From Tenacibaculum todarodis (GTDB lineage: Bacteria > Bacteroidota > Bacteroidia > Flavobacteriales > Flavobacteriaceae): DNA of 64,000 nt. Shown here piece after piece: positions 17,898-27,030 of the stretch. Position 1 is the first letter of the stretch. Every line of letters starts with the position of its first letter. The notes under the pieces were generated by a model that saw only the letters and a program-made list of their open reading frames with translations, did no database searches and had not been told where the DNA came from. The translations under genes were made by a program, and so were the position numbers. The DNA is taken from NCBI RefSeq assembly GCF_001889045.1, contig NZ_CP018155.1, positions 2,792,001-2,856,000 on the forward strand, given 5' to 3'.

Positions 17898-19352
17898 TTG
17901 GTTTTTAGCTCTTACTTTTTTATATTTTATTTTCTGCCAATAGCATTGGTATTATACTACTTATCTCCCAAAAAAATACGCCACCTTACATTAACAATTA
18001 TAAGTTATGTTTTTTACGGTTGGGCTAACCCAATGTTTATTTTATTAATGCTCTTTAGCACAACTATAGATTACATTTGTGGGCTCTTTATTTCTGAAAG
18101 TATTGGAGAATGGGGTAAACCAATTAAGCTGCTAAATAAGAATTCTACAAGAACTAAAGTTCAATATAGAGCTTTATTAATATCAATAATTTCAAATTTA
18201 AGCCTTTTGGCTTTTTTTAAATATTTTAACTTTGGTATTGAAAGTTATAATGGTTTAATGACAGGGTTGGGTTTTGATAATTATCAATATGATAGTTTTT
18301 TTAGAGTTATACTTCCTTTAGGAATTAGCTTTTATACATTTCAAAGTATGAGTTATACTATAGATATATATAGAGGTAATGCAAAGGCTATTAGGAATTT
18401 TATTGACTTTACGTGTTTTGTTTCTATGTTTCCTCAATTAGTAGCAGGACCTATTATAAGATTTCAAGAAATAGCAAACCAATTAGAAACTAGAACTCAT
18501 ACAATACAAAAATTTACTAGAGGTATTGCCTTTTTTAGTTTAGGTCTAGCAAAAAAAATTTTATTAGCAAATCCCTGTGGGAAAATTGCAGACTCTTGTT
18601 TTAATGCCGTAGAAGTTGGTTTTATTGATTCTTGGTATGGTGCAATAGCTTATGCTTTTCAAATATATTTTGATTTTAGTGGTTATACAGATATGGCTAT
18701 CGGTATAGGTTTAATGCTGGGTTTTGTTTTTTCTAAAAATTTCGACTCTCCATATTCATCAAGAAGCATTACAGATTTCTGGAGAAAATGGCACATTTCA
18801 TTATCAACATGGTTAAGAGATTATTTATACATACCGTTAGGGGGAAACAAAAAAGGAAAACATAGAACTTACATAAACTTAATGATTGTAATGTTACTAG
18901 GAGGTTTATGGCATGGAGCCTCATGGAATTTTGTAATTTGGGGTATTATTCATGGAGTGTTTTTATCTATTGAAAGAATGGTGGGTAAAGAAAGTTTGTA
19001 TAAAAAACTACCAAAGAATGCATCAATATTAGTGACCTTTATTATAGTTGTTTTTGCATGGGTGTTTTTTAGATCAGATACACTTTCTAGCGCAATAAAT
19101 TACCTAAGCTCAATGTTAGGGTTCAATACAAATGTAATTACAGATAATGTTATAGATATTTTAATTTGGAATCCGTATTACCTTTTATGCTTTATAATTT
19201 CTGCTATAGTTGTTTGGTTTTTTCCTCAAACATGGGATTTTACAAAAAAAATAACAATACCAAAAGCTGTATATATTCTTACTTTATTTACTGTTTCCGT
19301 AATTACATTATTAACACAAAGTTTTAACCCATTTATTTATTTTATTTTTTAA
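17898..19352 (+). CDS. AlgI/PatA-type MBOAT O-acyltransferase
   Basis: 484 residues. Membrane-bound O-acyltransferase that moves acetyl groups across the inner membrane for polysaccharide O-acetylation, as AlgI does for alginate. The start is TTG at 17898, the only candidate in frame, because a stop lies three bases upstream; the resulting N-terminus (MVFSSYFFIFYFLPIAL) is typical of AlgI proteins. Catalytic region: WRKWHISLSTWLRDYLYIPLGG, with the conserved WHISLS/RDYLYIPLGG pattern near residue 300, and LLGGLWHGASWNFVIWG near 335 with the essential His. About eleven helices. It is followed after three bases by an AlgJ/AlgX-like gene. The polymer it modifies is unknown; no alginate synthesis genes are in the window. 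Confidence 0.93.
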   Translation: MVFSSYFFIFYFLPIALVLYYLSPKKIRHLTLTIISYVFYGWANPMFILLMLFSTTIDYICGLFISESIGEWGKPIKLLNKNSTRTKVQYRALLISIISNLSLLAFFKYFNFGIESYNGLMTGLGFDNYQYDSFFRVILPLGISFYTFQSMSYTIDIYRGNAKAIRNFIDFTCFVSMFPQLVAGPIIRFQEIANQLETRTHTIQKFTRGIAFFSLGLAKKILLANPCGKIADSCFNAVEVGFIDSWYGAIAYAFQIYFDFSGYTDMAIGIGLMLGFVFSKNFDSPYSSRSITDFWRKWHISLSTWLRDYLYIPLGGNKKGKHRTYINLMIVMLLGGLWHGASWNFVIWGIIHGVFLSIERMVGKESLYKKLPKNASILVTFIIVVFAWVFFRSDTLSSAINYLSSMLGFNTNVITDNVIDILIWNPYYLLCFIISAIVVWFFPQTWDFTKKITIPKAVYILTLFTVSVITLLTQSFNPFIYFIF

Positions 19353-19355
19353 TTA

Positions 19356-20924
19356 ATGAGCGAAAAAAAAATAAATATAACACCAGAAGAATTAGCAAGT
19401 TTAGAAGTTGGTAAAACAATAATTAATCCTGTTTTAAGTAAAATACTTTTTTATGTGTTTATAGCAGTAATTACTTTGGTTCCTATAATTCAAAATATAT
19501 TTAGTGATGGTTCTACATTTTCTGTAAAAACTGAAAAGAATAGCTCTTTATTTAATTTAAATGAAGAGTTAATAACATCTTTTAAAGATTTAGAAAAAGA
19601 TATTGAAGAGAAATCATTATTACAGCAATATTTTCTACCAAGAGTACAAACTCTATTAACATCAGTTTTTAAAGTAGGAAATGAAAAGGTTTGGATAGAC
19701 AATGATAAATTATATTTCTATGATTCTAATAAATATGTGTTTTCATCTGGTTTTTTAGATGAACAAAAAATAAAACAAAGAGTAGAAAATGAAGGTGTTT
19801 CAGCAAGCCCAATAGCAGCAATAGTAGATTTTAGTAATCAGTTAAAGAAACAAGGTATAGAATTAGTTTTGATGCCAGTTCCTTCAAAAATGTCCATTAA
19901 TAATACTAAGGGTAAACTAATAAATAACACATCATTTTCTGCATTCATCAATAAAATAAAAAAAGAAAATATTGTAGTTTTAGATCTGTATAATAAATTG
20001 TCTGTAGAAGATAAATACCTTAATTTAGATACTCATTGGACACCAAAAACAATGCATAAAGCCAACTTTTTATTAGCCAAAATTCTTGATAGTTTAAAGG
20101 TCGAAAAAGGTAATGCTGAATTTGTTATTCATCATACAGCAGTTTCAAATTATGGAGATATTGCAAATATGTTAAAGGTGAAAAAGATTGGCAGGTTATT
20201 TGATAAGCAAACAGTAGGTATTAAGCAAGTTTTAGAGAATAACTATCCATTAAAACCAAATAAAAATTCTGACGTGTTGCTATTAGGAGACAGTTTTTCA
20301 AATATTTACTCGATAAATAATATGGAATGGGGTATTTCTGCAGGACTATTTGAAAACTTAAGTTTAAGTTTAAATAAAACAATAGATAAAATTACATTAA
20401 ATAATAACGGTGCTTTTGCAACCCGACAAGAATTAGCTAATAAATTAAATAGAGGAGAGAATAGGTTAGCAGGAAAAAAGGTAATAATATGGCAATTTGC
20501 AGAAAGGGAATTATCTTTAGGGAATTGGAAACTAATTCCTTTAAAATATAATCCCAATTTTGAAACAAGTTTTTTAATGTTAAAACAAGAAGATGAAATT
20601 ATAGTTAATGCTGTGGTTGAAGACGTTGCTAAAATCCCAATGGTTGGTAGTGTGCCTTATAAAGACCATATAGTTTCAGTTCACTTAAAAGAAGTTGTTT
20701 CTTCCTTAAATAATAAAAAATTAGGAGATGCAGTAGTATATTTAGAGAGCATGAAAAATAATGTTTGGACGCCAGCAGCTAGTTTAAATGTTGGGACTAA
20801 GATTACTCTAAAACTCTCTAATTGGCAAAGAAAAATCAATAAATTCGGGTCTTTAAATCGTTCTGAATTAGATGATGAAATTCTTTCATTGGAAGAACCT
20901 TTATGGGGAGAATTAATTAAATAA
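19356..20924 (+). CDS. AlgJ/AlgX-like acetyltransferase with extra C-terminal domain
   Basis: 522 residues. One membrane anchor near residues 31-50, then an SGNH-like domain with the expected catalytic blocks: IAAIVDFSNQL and LVLMPVPSKMS, NLDTHWTPKT with Asp and His near 225 and 227, and LLLGDSFSNIY with the Ser near 312, ending with KKVIIWQFAERE. Family knowledge: such proteins take acetyl from the MBOAT partner and place it on the polysaccharide outside the membrane. About 120 residues follow the SGNH core (from about residue 400), beta-rich with WTPAASLNVG and LSNWQRK, possibly a carbohydrate-binding part as in AlgX. It lies between the MBOAT gene and a smaller paralogue, with gaps of three and four bases. 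Confidence 0.87.
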   Translation: MSEKKINITPEELASLEVGKTIINPVLSKILFYVFIAVITLVPIIQNIFSDGSTFSVKTEKNSSLFNLNEELITSFKDLEKDIEEKSLLQQYFLPRVQTLLTSVFKVGNEKVWIDNDKLYFYDSNKYVFSSGFLDEQKIKQRVENEGVSASPIAAIVDFSNQLKKQGIELVLMPVPSKMSINNTKGKLINNTSFSAFINKIKKENIVVLDLYNKLSVEDKYLNLDTHWTPKTMHKANFLLAKILDSLKVEKGNAEFVIHHTAVSNYGDIANMLKVKKIGRLFDKQTVGIKQVLENNYPLKPNKNSDVLLLGDSFSNIYSINNMEWGISAGLFENLSLSLNKTIDKITLNNNGAFATRQELANKLNRGENRLAGKKVIIWQFAERELSLGNWKLIPLKYNPNFETSFLMLKQEDEIIVNAVVEDVAKIPMVGSVPYKDHIVSVHLKEVVSSLNNKKLGDAVVYLESMKNNVWTPAASLNVGTKITLKLSNWQRKINKFGSLNRSELDDEILSLEEPLWGELIK

Positions 20925-20928
20925 AATA

Positions 20929-21942
20929 ATGAAAAAAACAGTTTTTATATTAAGTTTAATATTTTTTAATATTTTACAAACTAGATCTCAAAACTTATTA
21001 GAAGTTGAAAGTAAAAGAATTTTAACAGATAATAAAACAAAAAAAACGATTAAAGGTCTTGATGGGTGGATGTTTTTAAGAGATGAAATAAACCATTTAT
21101 CTAAGGGTAAGTTTTATGGAGAAGTTTCCAAAATAACTTCTGAAAACAAACAAAATGGTAGGCAAGATCCAATACCTGCAATTGTAGATTTTAATAATCA
21201 ACTACAAAAATTAGGAGTAACTTTATTTGTAATGCCAGTTCCTCCTAAAGCTTTGCTTTACCCAGATAAATTATCAAAAAAACTTTCTATTAAAAATACA
21301 TATGATGTTAATTATAAAGAGTTGTTTAGTAAGTTAGAAAAAAGCGGGGTTAAAACTATAAACCTTATTTCAAAATTTAAAAATAATAGAAGAAAAGGAA
21401 TAGAAACTTATTGTAAGCAAGATTCTCATTGGAGTCCTAACGGTATTAATACTGCTTCAGAAGAAATACTTAAAAAAGTAAGTGAAAATAGTTGGTACAT
21501 AGATTACCTTAAAGAAAATAAATTGTCCGAATCTCCAAATAAATTAGAAATAGAAATTGAAGGAGATTTATGGAAGAATTCTAATAAATCAGATAAGAAA
21601 GAGAAAATTAAAATCAAACAATATAATAAGTTGTCTCAACTTAATAATAATTCACCCGTACTTTTAATGGGTGACAGCCATTGTCTAATATTTCATTCAA
21701 GTAATGATATGTTAGCGGAAAACGCAGGTTTACCTGGTGTATTGGCTTCTAAGTTAGGCTTTAATTTAGATTTGATTGCAGTTAAGGGTTCAGGTACAAA
21801 TTCAGTTAGAATAGATTTGTACAGAAAAGCAAAAAAAATAGATTGGATTAAAAATAAAAAAGTTGTTATTTGGTGTTTTACAGGTAGAGATTTTTCTGAG
21901 TCTATAAGTGGATGGAGAAAGATACCAGTAGTTAAAAATTAA
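20929..21942 (+). CDS. AlgJ/AlgX-like acetyltransferase, short secreted form
   Basis: 337 residues with a cleavable signal peptide (about residues 1-21). It repeats the blocks of the previous gene: LDGWMFLRDEI near the N-terminus, IPAIVDFNNQL and LFVMPVPPKAL, CKQDSHWSPNGI with Asp and His near 165 and 167, LLMGDSHC with the Ser near 249, and KKVVIWCFTGRDF near the end. It lacks the extra C-terminal domain of its larger neighbour. It is therefore a third paralogue, after the broken one and the 522-residue one, and probably a separate acetyl carrier or transfer enzyme working in the periplasm. The ATG is four bases after the preceding stop. Confidence 0.85.
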   Translation: MKKTVFILSLIFFNILQTRSQNLLEVESKRILTDNKTKKTIKGLDGWMFLRDEINHLSKGKFYGEVSKITSENKQNGRQDPIPAIVDFNNQLQKLGVTLFVMPVPPKALLYPDKLSKKLSIKNTYDVNYKELFSKLEKSGVKTINLISKFKNNRRKGIETYCKQDSHWSPNGINTASEEILKKVSENSWYIDYLKENKLSESPNKLEIEIEGDLWKNSNKSDKKEKIKIKQYNKLSQLNNNSPVLLMGDSHCLIFHSSNDMLAENAGLPGVLASKLGFNLDLIAVKGSGTNSVRIDLYRKAKKIDWIKNKKVVIWCFTGRDFSESISGWRKIPVVKN

Positions 21943-21948
21943 TAAATT

Positions 21949-22311
21949 ATGAGAAGTTTACTATGTGTATTTTTAACACTATTTTTTATCTCTTGCAGTA
22001 ATTCTCAAGAAATAAAATCTATTACAACTAGGGAATTAAAAACAATTTTATCAAATGATAAAATTCAATTATTAGATGTTAGAACTACATCAGAAATTGA
22101 GCAGGGATTTATAGAAACAGCTGTCTTTTCAGATGTTAATAAAGATGGTTTTTATGATAGCGTGTCTTCAGTTATAGATAAAAAAAAACCTGTATATATT
22201 TACTGTAGAAGTGGAGGGAGAAGTATGAAGGCCTCTAAAATTTTACAAGAAAAAGGGTATAAAGTAATTAATGTTTTGGGTGGATATAACGCTTGGAAAC
22301 AAGAAAAATAG
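21949..22311 (+). CDS. Single-domain rhodanese lipoprotein
   Basis: 120 residues. Lipoprotein signal with FISC, the lipid-modified Cys at about residue 16. One rhodanese domain fills the rest: LLDVRTTSEIEQGFI, then the active-site loop IYCRSGGRSMKAS with its Cys near 86, and VLGGYNAWKQ at the end. Rhodaneses transfer sulfane sulfur from thiosulfate or persulfides; this one is predicted to be periplasmic or outer-membrane attached. It is six bases after the acetyltransferase gene and 13 before the HMA gene. Its natural functional partner is the CstB-like protein at 14582, from which the acetylation genes separate it. Confidence 0.92.
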   Translation: MRSLLCVFLTLFFISCSNSQEIKSITTRELKTILSNDKIQLLDVRTTSEIEQGFIETAVFSDVNKDGFYDSVSSVIDKKKPVYIYCRSGGRSMKASKILQEKGYKVINVLGGYNAWKQEK

Positions 22312-22324
22312 AAAAATAGAAAAA

Positions 22325-22591
22325 ATGAAAACAAAAATAGAAATAGAAAACCTTAAATGTGGTGGTTGTGCAGCAACTATTAAAAAAGGACTATTAAACT
22401 TAGATGGAATTGCTAATGTTGAAGTTGATGTAGAAAAATCAATGGTTTTTGTAACTTCAGAAAATGAAAAAATAGAAGTTATAAAAGAAAAATTATCTAA
22501 ATTGGGATATCCAGAAGTGGGTGGTAAAAACACTATTGTACACAAGGCAAAATCTTTTGTTAGTTGTGCTGTTGGTAGAATTGATTCTTAA
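22325..22591 (+). CDS. Heavy-metal-associated (HMA) domain protein, copper-chaperone-like
   Basis: 88 residues. The CxxC metal site is CGGC at residues 12-15 (ENLKCGGCAATIKKGL), with the usual HMA pattern of LDGIANVEVDVEKSMVFV and LSKLGYPEVG. The position normally held by Met before the first Cys is Lys. The C-terminal tail adds AKSFVSCAVGR with a third cysteine. I chose the ATG at 22325; a longer frame opening inside the rhodanese gene adds a leader with no family resemblance. Small cytoplasmic HMA proteins bind Cu(I) or other soft metals, which fits a thiol/persulfide operon, but the ligand is not proven. A terminator follows at once. Confidence 0.88.
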   Translation: MKTKIEIENLKCGGCAATIKKGLLNLDGIANVEVDVEKSMVFVTSENEKIEVIKEKLSKLGYPEVGGKNTIVHKAKSFVSCAVGRIDS

Positions 22592-22594
22592 AAT

Positions 22595-22632
22595 AAAAAT
22601 ACTGAACATCACTTAAATGTTCAGTATTTTTT
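22595..22632. terminator. Bidirectional terminator between convergent genes
   Basis: Perfect stem ACTGAACAT / ATGTTCAGT flanked by A-run and T-run, so it works in both directions. It ends the 14582-22591 run and faces the T9SS cargo gene on the opposite strand. Confidence 0.88.
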
Positions 22633-22646
22633 TAAAAATTATATTA

Positions 22647-23462
22647 TTATTTAATAAGTATTTTTTTACTTATTGACGATTTAGAAGTGTTTATTTTTAA
22701 TATATAAATACCACTAGAAAGATAGTCTAAATTAAGTTCTTTATTCTCGGAACTAAAATCATAACTTTTAAGTAATCTACCATTTAAGCCTATAATTTGT
22801 ACTTCTTTTAAAGGTGTGTTGCTCGAGTTTTCTATAGTTATTAATCCTTCAGTAGGATTAGGATATATCATTATTCCTTTAGTACTTAATGTGTTGTTAT
22901 CTACGTTTAATACGTTAGATATTTCTACTTGAATATTGTGAAACCCAAAATCATTTAATTCTCCGTTAGAATTCGGTACAATTTTAAAAGCTGAGATACC
23001 AGTTGCATTTGTAGTATTTGTAAAAGTTAATGCGCCAGAACCAATAGCATATAACTTATTAGCTGAAATTTCAGCATCATCTTGGTTTGTAATAGAAATA
23101 CTTCCTGCTTCTAATGTGTCATAATCAACACCATTTAAAGTGAATGTTACAGGATTATTATTTTTAGTTATAGAAATTGTATAGGGTTGAAGAGCAACTG
23201 TTCCGCCTGTACTCAGATAAAAAATAAAATCTCCTGAAGTTAATTCATCAAGTTCCTCATTTCCAGGATGTTCTACATTTAATGTATACGTGTCTGTTCC
23301 ATTACCTATAGTTTCTGTAATAGAAACAGTGTTTTCATCCACAGCAGTGTCTATAGTAAAGTTAATTGTTTGGCTATTTAAGTAACTACTATTTAATAAC
23401 ATTAGACAATATAATAAGTAGTTATAACCAGATTTTTTAAATGAAAAATAGTTGTTTATCAT
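22647..23462 (-). CDS. Secreted protein with T9SS type A sorting domain, function unknown
   Basis: 271 residues. A signal peptide with a long polar start precedes a beta-rich Thr/Asn/Val-rich body of about 165 residues with no family I recognise. The last 75 residues are a type IX secretion type A sorting domain: MIYPNPTEG, then VQIIGLNGRLL, then SGIYILKI and a final KKILIK. Such proteins cross the outer membrane by T9SS and are released or anchored at the surface. The gene is isolated: convergent with the HMA gene, and about 90 bases from the methyltransferase gene upstream. The small body suggests a structural or adhesion role rather than an enzyme. Confidence 0.85.
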   Translation of the reverse strand: MINNYFSFKKSGYNYLLYCLMLLNSSYLNSQTINFTIDTAVDENTVSITETIGNGTDTYTLNVEHPGNEELDELTSGDFIFYLSTGGTVALQPYTISITKNNNPVTFTLNGVDYDTLEAGSISITNQDDAEISANKLYAIGSGALTFTNTTNATGISAFKIVPNSNGELNDFGFHNIQVEISNVLNVDNNTLSTKGIMIYPNPTEGLITIENSSNTPLKEVQIIGLNGRLLKSYDFSSENKELNLDYLSSGIYILKINTSKSSISKKILIK

Positions 23463-23552
23463 AATATTTTTTTTTAGATTATTAAAATAATTAGTTATAC
23501 GAAAGTTAGTTATTAATTAACAATTACCCAAAGGTAAAACACTGTATATTAA

Positions 23553-24344
23553 TTAGTTGTTATTTGTTTCACAAATAACAACTCTAAATTTATTTTTATA
23601 GATAATACCTCCATCAGATTGAATGTAGGATTGTATATCTACATCTATTGCATCAAATACTTTTTCGAAACCGCTATTATCTATCGCTTTTGCTACAGGG
23701 CCAGCAGATAATAATCCTTTTAAAGCTGTTATAGAATTGGGATAATCCCAAATTGAATCCACGTCATTACTTGAAATTATTTTAAAACCAACCTCTTCTA
23801 ATGTTCGCTCAAGTAGTTTGTTTTCTGAAAGAGCAAAAGGACCAGCTGCTCCTGGAGGTGGTGGCGGAAGTAAACTTTCAATAGTTTTTAGATAGGTTAA
23901 TGCTTCACAGTCTTCTTTGTTACCCCAAATCATTACTGTTAGTTTTCCATTATCTTTTAAGACCCTTTTAGCTTCCGTAAATGCATTTTTTATATTATTA
24001 GCATATTGATAGGAGTTAAACCCACAAACAAAATCAAATGAATTATCATCAAAAGGTAGTTCTTCCATTTCACCTGTTAAAAATTTTATGTTTGAATTTC
24101 TTTTTTTAGCGTATTTAATAAGCTCTTCACTCGCGTCAATTCCGGTAACATCAATTTCTTGTTTTGTAGCTAAATCACAAAAATATCCTGTACCACAACC
24201 TACATCTAATAAAGTTTGGTTAGGTTCTATTTTAAGTAATTCTAATGCGTGTCTATATCCAGAATCTCCTGTTAGTTCTTGTATGTTAGCCCAATCTTTG
24301 GGTCTTTTTCCCCAAAGTTCTCCTTGTATTTTTTGTGATCCCAT
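23553..24344 (-). CDS. Class I SAM-dependent methyltransferase (UbiE/Methyltransf_11 type)
   Basis: 263 residues. Motif I is LLDVGCGTGYF near residue 45, motif II acidic residue in VTGIDASEE, motif III region FLTGEMEELPFDDNSFDFVCGF, and motif IV-like KDNGKLTVMIWG. These are typical of small-molecule methyltransferases. The conserved N-terminus ELWGKRPKDWANIQE near residues 9-23 and a proline run LPPPPPGAAGPF near 160 occur in a known but uncharacterised subgroup. The substrate cannot be told. The gene stands alone between the T9SS cargo gene and the TonB receptor terminator, so context gives no help. Confidence 0.88.
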   Translation of the reverse strand: MGSQKIQGELWGKRPKDWANIQELTGDSGYRHALELLKIEPNQTLLDVGCGTGYFCDLATKQEIDVTGIDASEELIKYAKKRNSNIKFLTGEMEELPFDDNSFDFVCGFNSYQYANNIKNAFTEAKRVLKDNGKLTVMIWGNKEDCEALTYLKTIESLLPPPPPGAAGPFALSENKLLERTLEEVGFKIISSNDVDSIWDYPNSITALKGLLSAGPVAKAIDNSGFEKVFDAIDVDIQSYIQSDGGIIYKNKFRVVICETNNN

Positions 24345-24484
24345 ACTTTATTCTTAGGGTTATTTATAACTCTTATTTAACTAAATAATAGCATATTTAA
24401 GTTAAGCAAGTACTAAGTTATCTTAATAACACTAAAAAAAATAAGGGTATTACTTCTTTAACAAAAGGTAAAACCTTGTTTAAC

Positions 24485-24517
24485 AAAAAAATCTCGAGCA
24501 TTTGCTCGAGATTTTTT
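24485..24517 (-). terminator. Terminator downstream of the thiamine TonB receptor
   Basis: Stem ATCTCGAGC / GCTCGAGAT with a loop of four bases, flanked by A-run and T-run on both sides. It lies 20 bases beyond the receptor stop codon on the minus strand and is symmetrical enough to act in both directions. Confidence 0.88.
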
Positions 24518-24537
24518 CTTCCAAAGGAAAAAATATT

Positions 24538-26883
24538 TTAAAACTTTAAAGTAGCACCAATTAAAAAGTTTCTTGTTGCTTGCGGATAATAACCAGAGCC
24601 ATCTACAGTTGTTGTAGTGCCTGGATTAGACCAAGTATCATCATAGGTATAATAATAACCTCTGTCTACATATTCTTTATTAAAAATGTTATTTACTAAA
24701 GCTGTAAACACTATAGATTTAAATATTTTATTAGTTTGTATTTCATAAACTAGGTTTAAATCACTTGTGAAAAAACCTTCTAAAACATCTAAGTCAGAAA
24801 CTTTACTATCTAAATTACTCATTAATTGTTTACCAACGTATTTAGATAATAATGCTACTTGAAAATTATTTGTTGGACTATATGTTATTGCATTTCCAAA
24901 AACTATATCTGGAGAAAATGTAATTGGTGTGTTTCCTAAGTTTTGTAAAACTCCGTCAACTTCTGCATTATAATCTTGATTTATATTTTTGCTAAAAGAA
25001 ACATTTGGTCTAATTGAAACTTGTTCAGATAATTTAATATCTGCATCAATTTCTAAACCTAAACGGTAACTTTTTCCGCTCGAAGCTCGCAATGGCTCTC
25101 CAGTATTTTGATCAATTGCACCCGTTAATATTAATTGGTTTTGGTAATCCATATAATATACGTTGGTATTTAATTTTACTTTTTCGTTTTTTAAACGCCA
25201 ACCTAATTCATAATCATCTAAACTTTCATGTTGAGAGTTTCCGCCTTCAAAATCGGTTCTGTTTGGTTCTCTATTTGCGCGTGCATAAGAAGCATACAAA
25301 CTGTTTTGTTCGTTTAAAGTATATGTTAAACCTAACTTAGGATTAAAAAAACTGTAATCTGCATCAACATCAATTGGATCTCTATCAGAAGTTAAACCTG
25401 CAGTTGTATAGTTTACAAATCTTCCTTGTAAATCAACAAAAGCTTTTAAATCTTCAGCTATATTAAAGGTTGCTTTAGAGAAAATACTAAAATCTGTTTT
25501 GGTTGAATTACTTTCATAATAACGATCATAAATTGATGTATTTGGAGCTAAATCGTTTCCCCAAAGAATTTCTCCGTAATGATCATTTTTGTAATTATTA
25601 TAAGAAACACCTGAAATTAGATCAAAATTATCGCCTTTATAATCAGCATTAAAATTAGCAACATAAAAATGATTATCTAACCAACGTTGTACAATAACAT
25701 CACTTCCGTCTACAATTAAATTATTGTAGTCTGCTGCGTCTCTACCAGCTTTATATTGCTCATAATACCCTTTTCCTCTTGTGTAGTTTAAACCCAAGTT
25801 TGTAGACCATTTGTCATTCAGCTTTTCATTCCAATGTAATTGATAATGATCTTGATTGTAATTATCCGTTTCGTTTTCATACGTATAAGGATTAAATCTT
25901 CTGTCAGTTGCTAATTGTGCAGCATCAATTCCTTCCCATGCTTGGTAAGTATGTTCTTCTCCTCCAAAAACAATTGCTTTTACCAATGTGTTTTCATCGG
26001 AATAACTTCCTTGTAAAAAGTACGATTTTAAATCAGTAAATGCTCTATCAATATAACCGTCCGAATAAATATTAGACAAACGACCTGCAAGCTCAAAATG
26101 CTCGTTTATTTTACCAGTAGTAAATTTTACGGTGTGTTTTCTTGTTCCGTAAGAACCAAAAGAATTAGAAATTTCTCCACCAGCTTCTTCAGAAATAGCA
26201 TCGGTTAAAATGTTTAAACTTGCACCAAAAGCACCAGAACCATTTGTTGATGTTCCAACACCACGTTGTAGTTGTAAACTTTGTGTTGATGAAGCAAAAT
26301 CACCCATATTCACCCAAAAAGAACCTTGACTTTCAGAGTCGTTAAAAGGAATTCCGTTTAAAGTAACATTAACTCTAGAAGCATCAGAACCACGAACACG
26401 AATGTAGGTATAACCAATTCCTGCACCAGCGTCTGAAGACGAAATAACGTTTGGCATATAGTTCATTAACATTGGAATGTCTTGTCCTAAATTACGTTTA
26501 GCAATTTCTTTTTTGGTTAAGTTAGAATGTGTTACAGGCGCATCTGCTTGTACACGAACTGCGGAAACTAAAACTTCATCCAACTTAGATAAATCAGAAA
26601 ATAATTCAACAAAAACATGCTCGTTTTTAAGAATTTCTTGTGTAAAATAACCAGTTCTAAAGCCTAAAAACGAAACTTCAATTTTGTGAGTTCCTTTAGG
26701 TAAACTTAGTTTAAACTTTCCTTCAAAGTCCGAAGTAGTTCCTTTTTTTAATGCGCTAACGGCAATAGTAGCACCAACAAGTGGTTCTTGATTTTCATCT
26801 ACAACCTTTCCTGAAAAAGTGTAGTTTTGGGAGTTTGCAACTGCTGTTACAAACAAGAATAAAAAAATGATAGATTTTTTCAT
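24538..26883 (-). CDS. TonB-dependent outer-membrane receptor under TPP riboswitch control, predicted thiamine transporter
   Basis: 781 residues. Signal peptide (about 1-18), a CarboxypepD_reg-like domain at about 22-100 (FSGKVVDENQEPLVGATI), a plug domain at about 115-225 beginning after VLVSAVRVQADA, and a beta-barrel ending in the typical terminal Phe (IGATLKF). TonB receptors import scarce nutrients across the outer membrane. Its substrate is predicted from its leader: a TPP riboswitch and a promoter lie 150-330 bases upstream on the same strand, the arrangement described for thiamine-regulated outer-membrane proteins in Bacteroidota. The permease and thiamine-binding genes 1.5 kb upstream fit the same role. 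Confidence 0.9.
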   Translation of the reverse strand: MKKSIIFLFLFVTAVANSQNYTFSGKVVDENQEPLVGATIAVSALKKGTTSDFEGKFKLSLPKGTHKIEVSFLGFRTGYFTQEILKNEHVFVELFSDLSKLDEVLVSAVRVQADAPVTHSNLTKKEIAKRNLGQDIPMLMNYMPNVISSSDAGAGIGYTYIRVRGSDASRVNVTLNGIPFNDSESQGSFWVNMGDFASSTQSLQLQRGVGTSTNGSGAFGASLNILTDAISEEAGGEISNSFGSYGTRKHTVKFTTGKINEHFELAGRLSNIYSDGYIDRAFTDLKSYFLQGSYSDENTLVKAIVFGGEEHTYQAWEGIDAAQLATDRRFNPYTYENETDNYNQDHYQLHWNEKLNDKWSTNLGLNYTRGKGYYEQYKAGRDAADYNNLIVDGSDVIVQRWLDNHFYVANFNADYKGDNFDLISGVSYNNYKNDHYGEILWGNDLAPNTSIYDRYYESNSTKTDFSIFSKATFNIAEDLKAFVDLQGRFVNYTTAGLTSDRDPIDVDADYSFFNPKLGLTYTLNEQNSLYASYARANREPNRTDFEGGNSQHESLDDYELGWRLKNEKVKLNTNVYYMDYQNQLILTGAIDQNTGEPLRASSGKSYRLGLEIDADIKLSEQVSIRPNVSFSKNINQDYNAEVDGVLQNLGNTPITFSPDIVFGNAITYSPTNNFQVALLSKYVGKQLMSNLDSKVSDLDVLEGFFTSDLNLVYEIQTNKIFKSIVFTALVNNIFNKEYVDRGYYYTYDDTWSNPGTTTTVDGSGYYPQATRNFLIGATLKF

Positions 26884-26993
26884 TTTAAAAAATTTTAAAA
26901 CGAATAAAAAGAGGTAATTATTCTTGTGATTAATATTGAATAATTAGTTATCGAACATTAAATAAAGAAAAAGCATAGCTTTTTCGCTACTCA

Positions 26994-27016
26994 CTAAAAA
27001 CATCTACAAGATGTTT
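26994..27016 (-). promoter_or_regulatory. Hairpin between TPP riboswitch and receptor gene, possible attenuator
   Basis: Read on the minus strand: AAAACATCT, three-base loop, AGATGTTTTT. It lies 15 bases after the riboswitch core and has a short T-run. A second weaker hairpin (GAAAAAGC / GCTTTTTC) follows at about 26965-26986. Either could act as the terminator that the ligand-bound riboswitch stabilises. Confidence 0.5.
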
Positions 27017-27030
27017 TCTTAACGCTCGCA

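Noticed and set aside
22271..22324. Longer start of the HMA protein inside the rhodanese gene
   Set aside because: The added 18 residues have no family match and would overlap the rhodanese gene by 41 bases; the ATG at 22325 fits the HMA fold.
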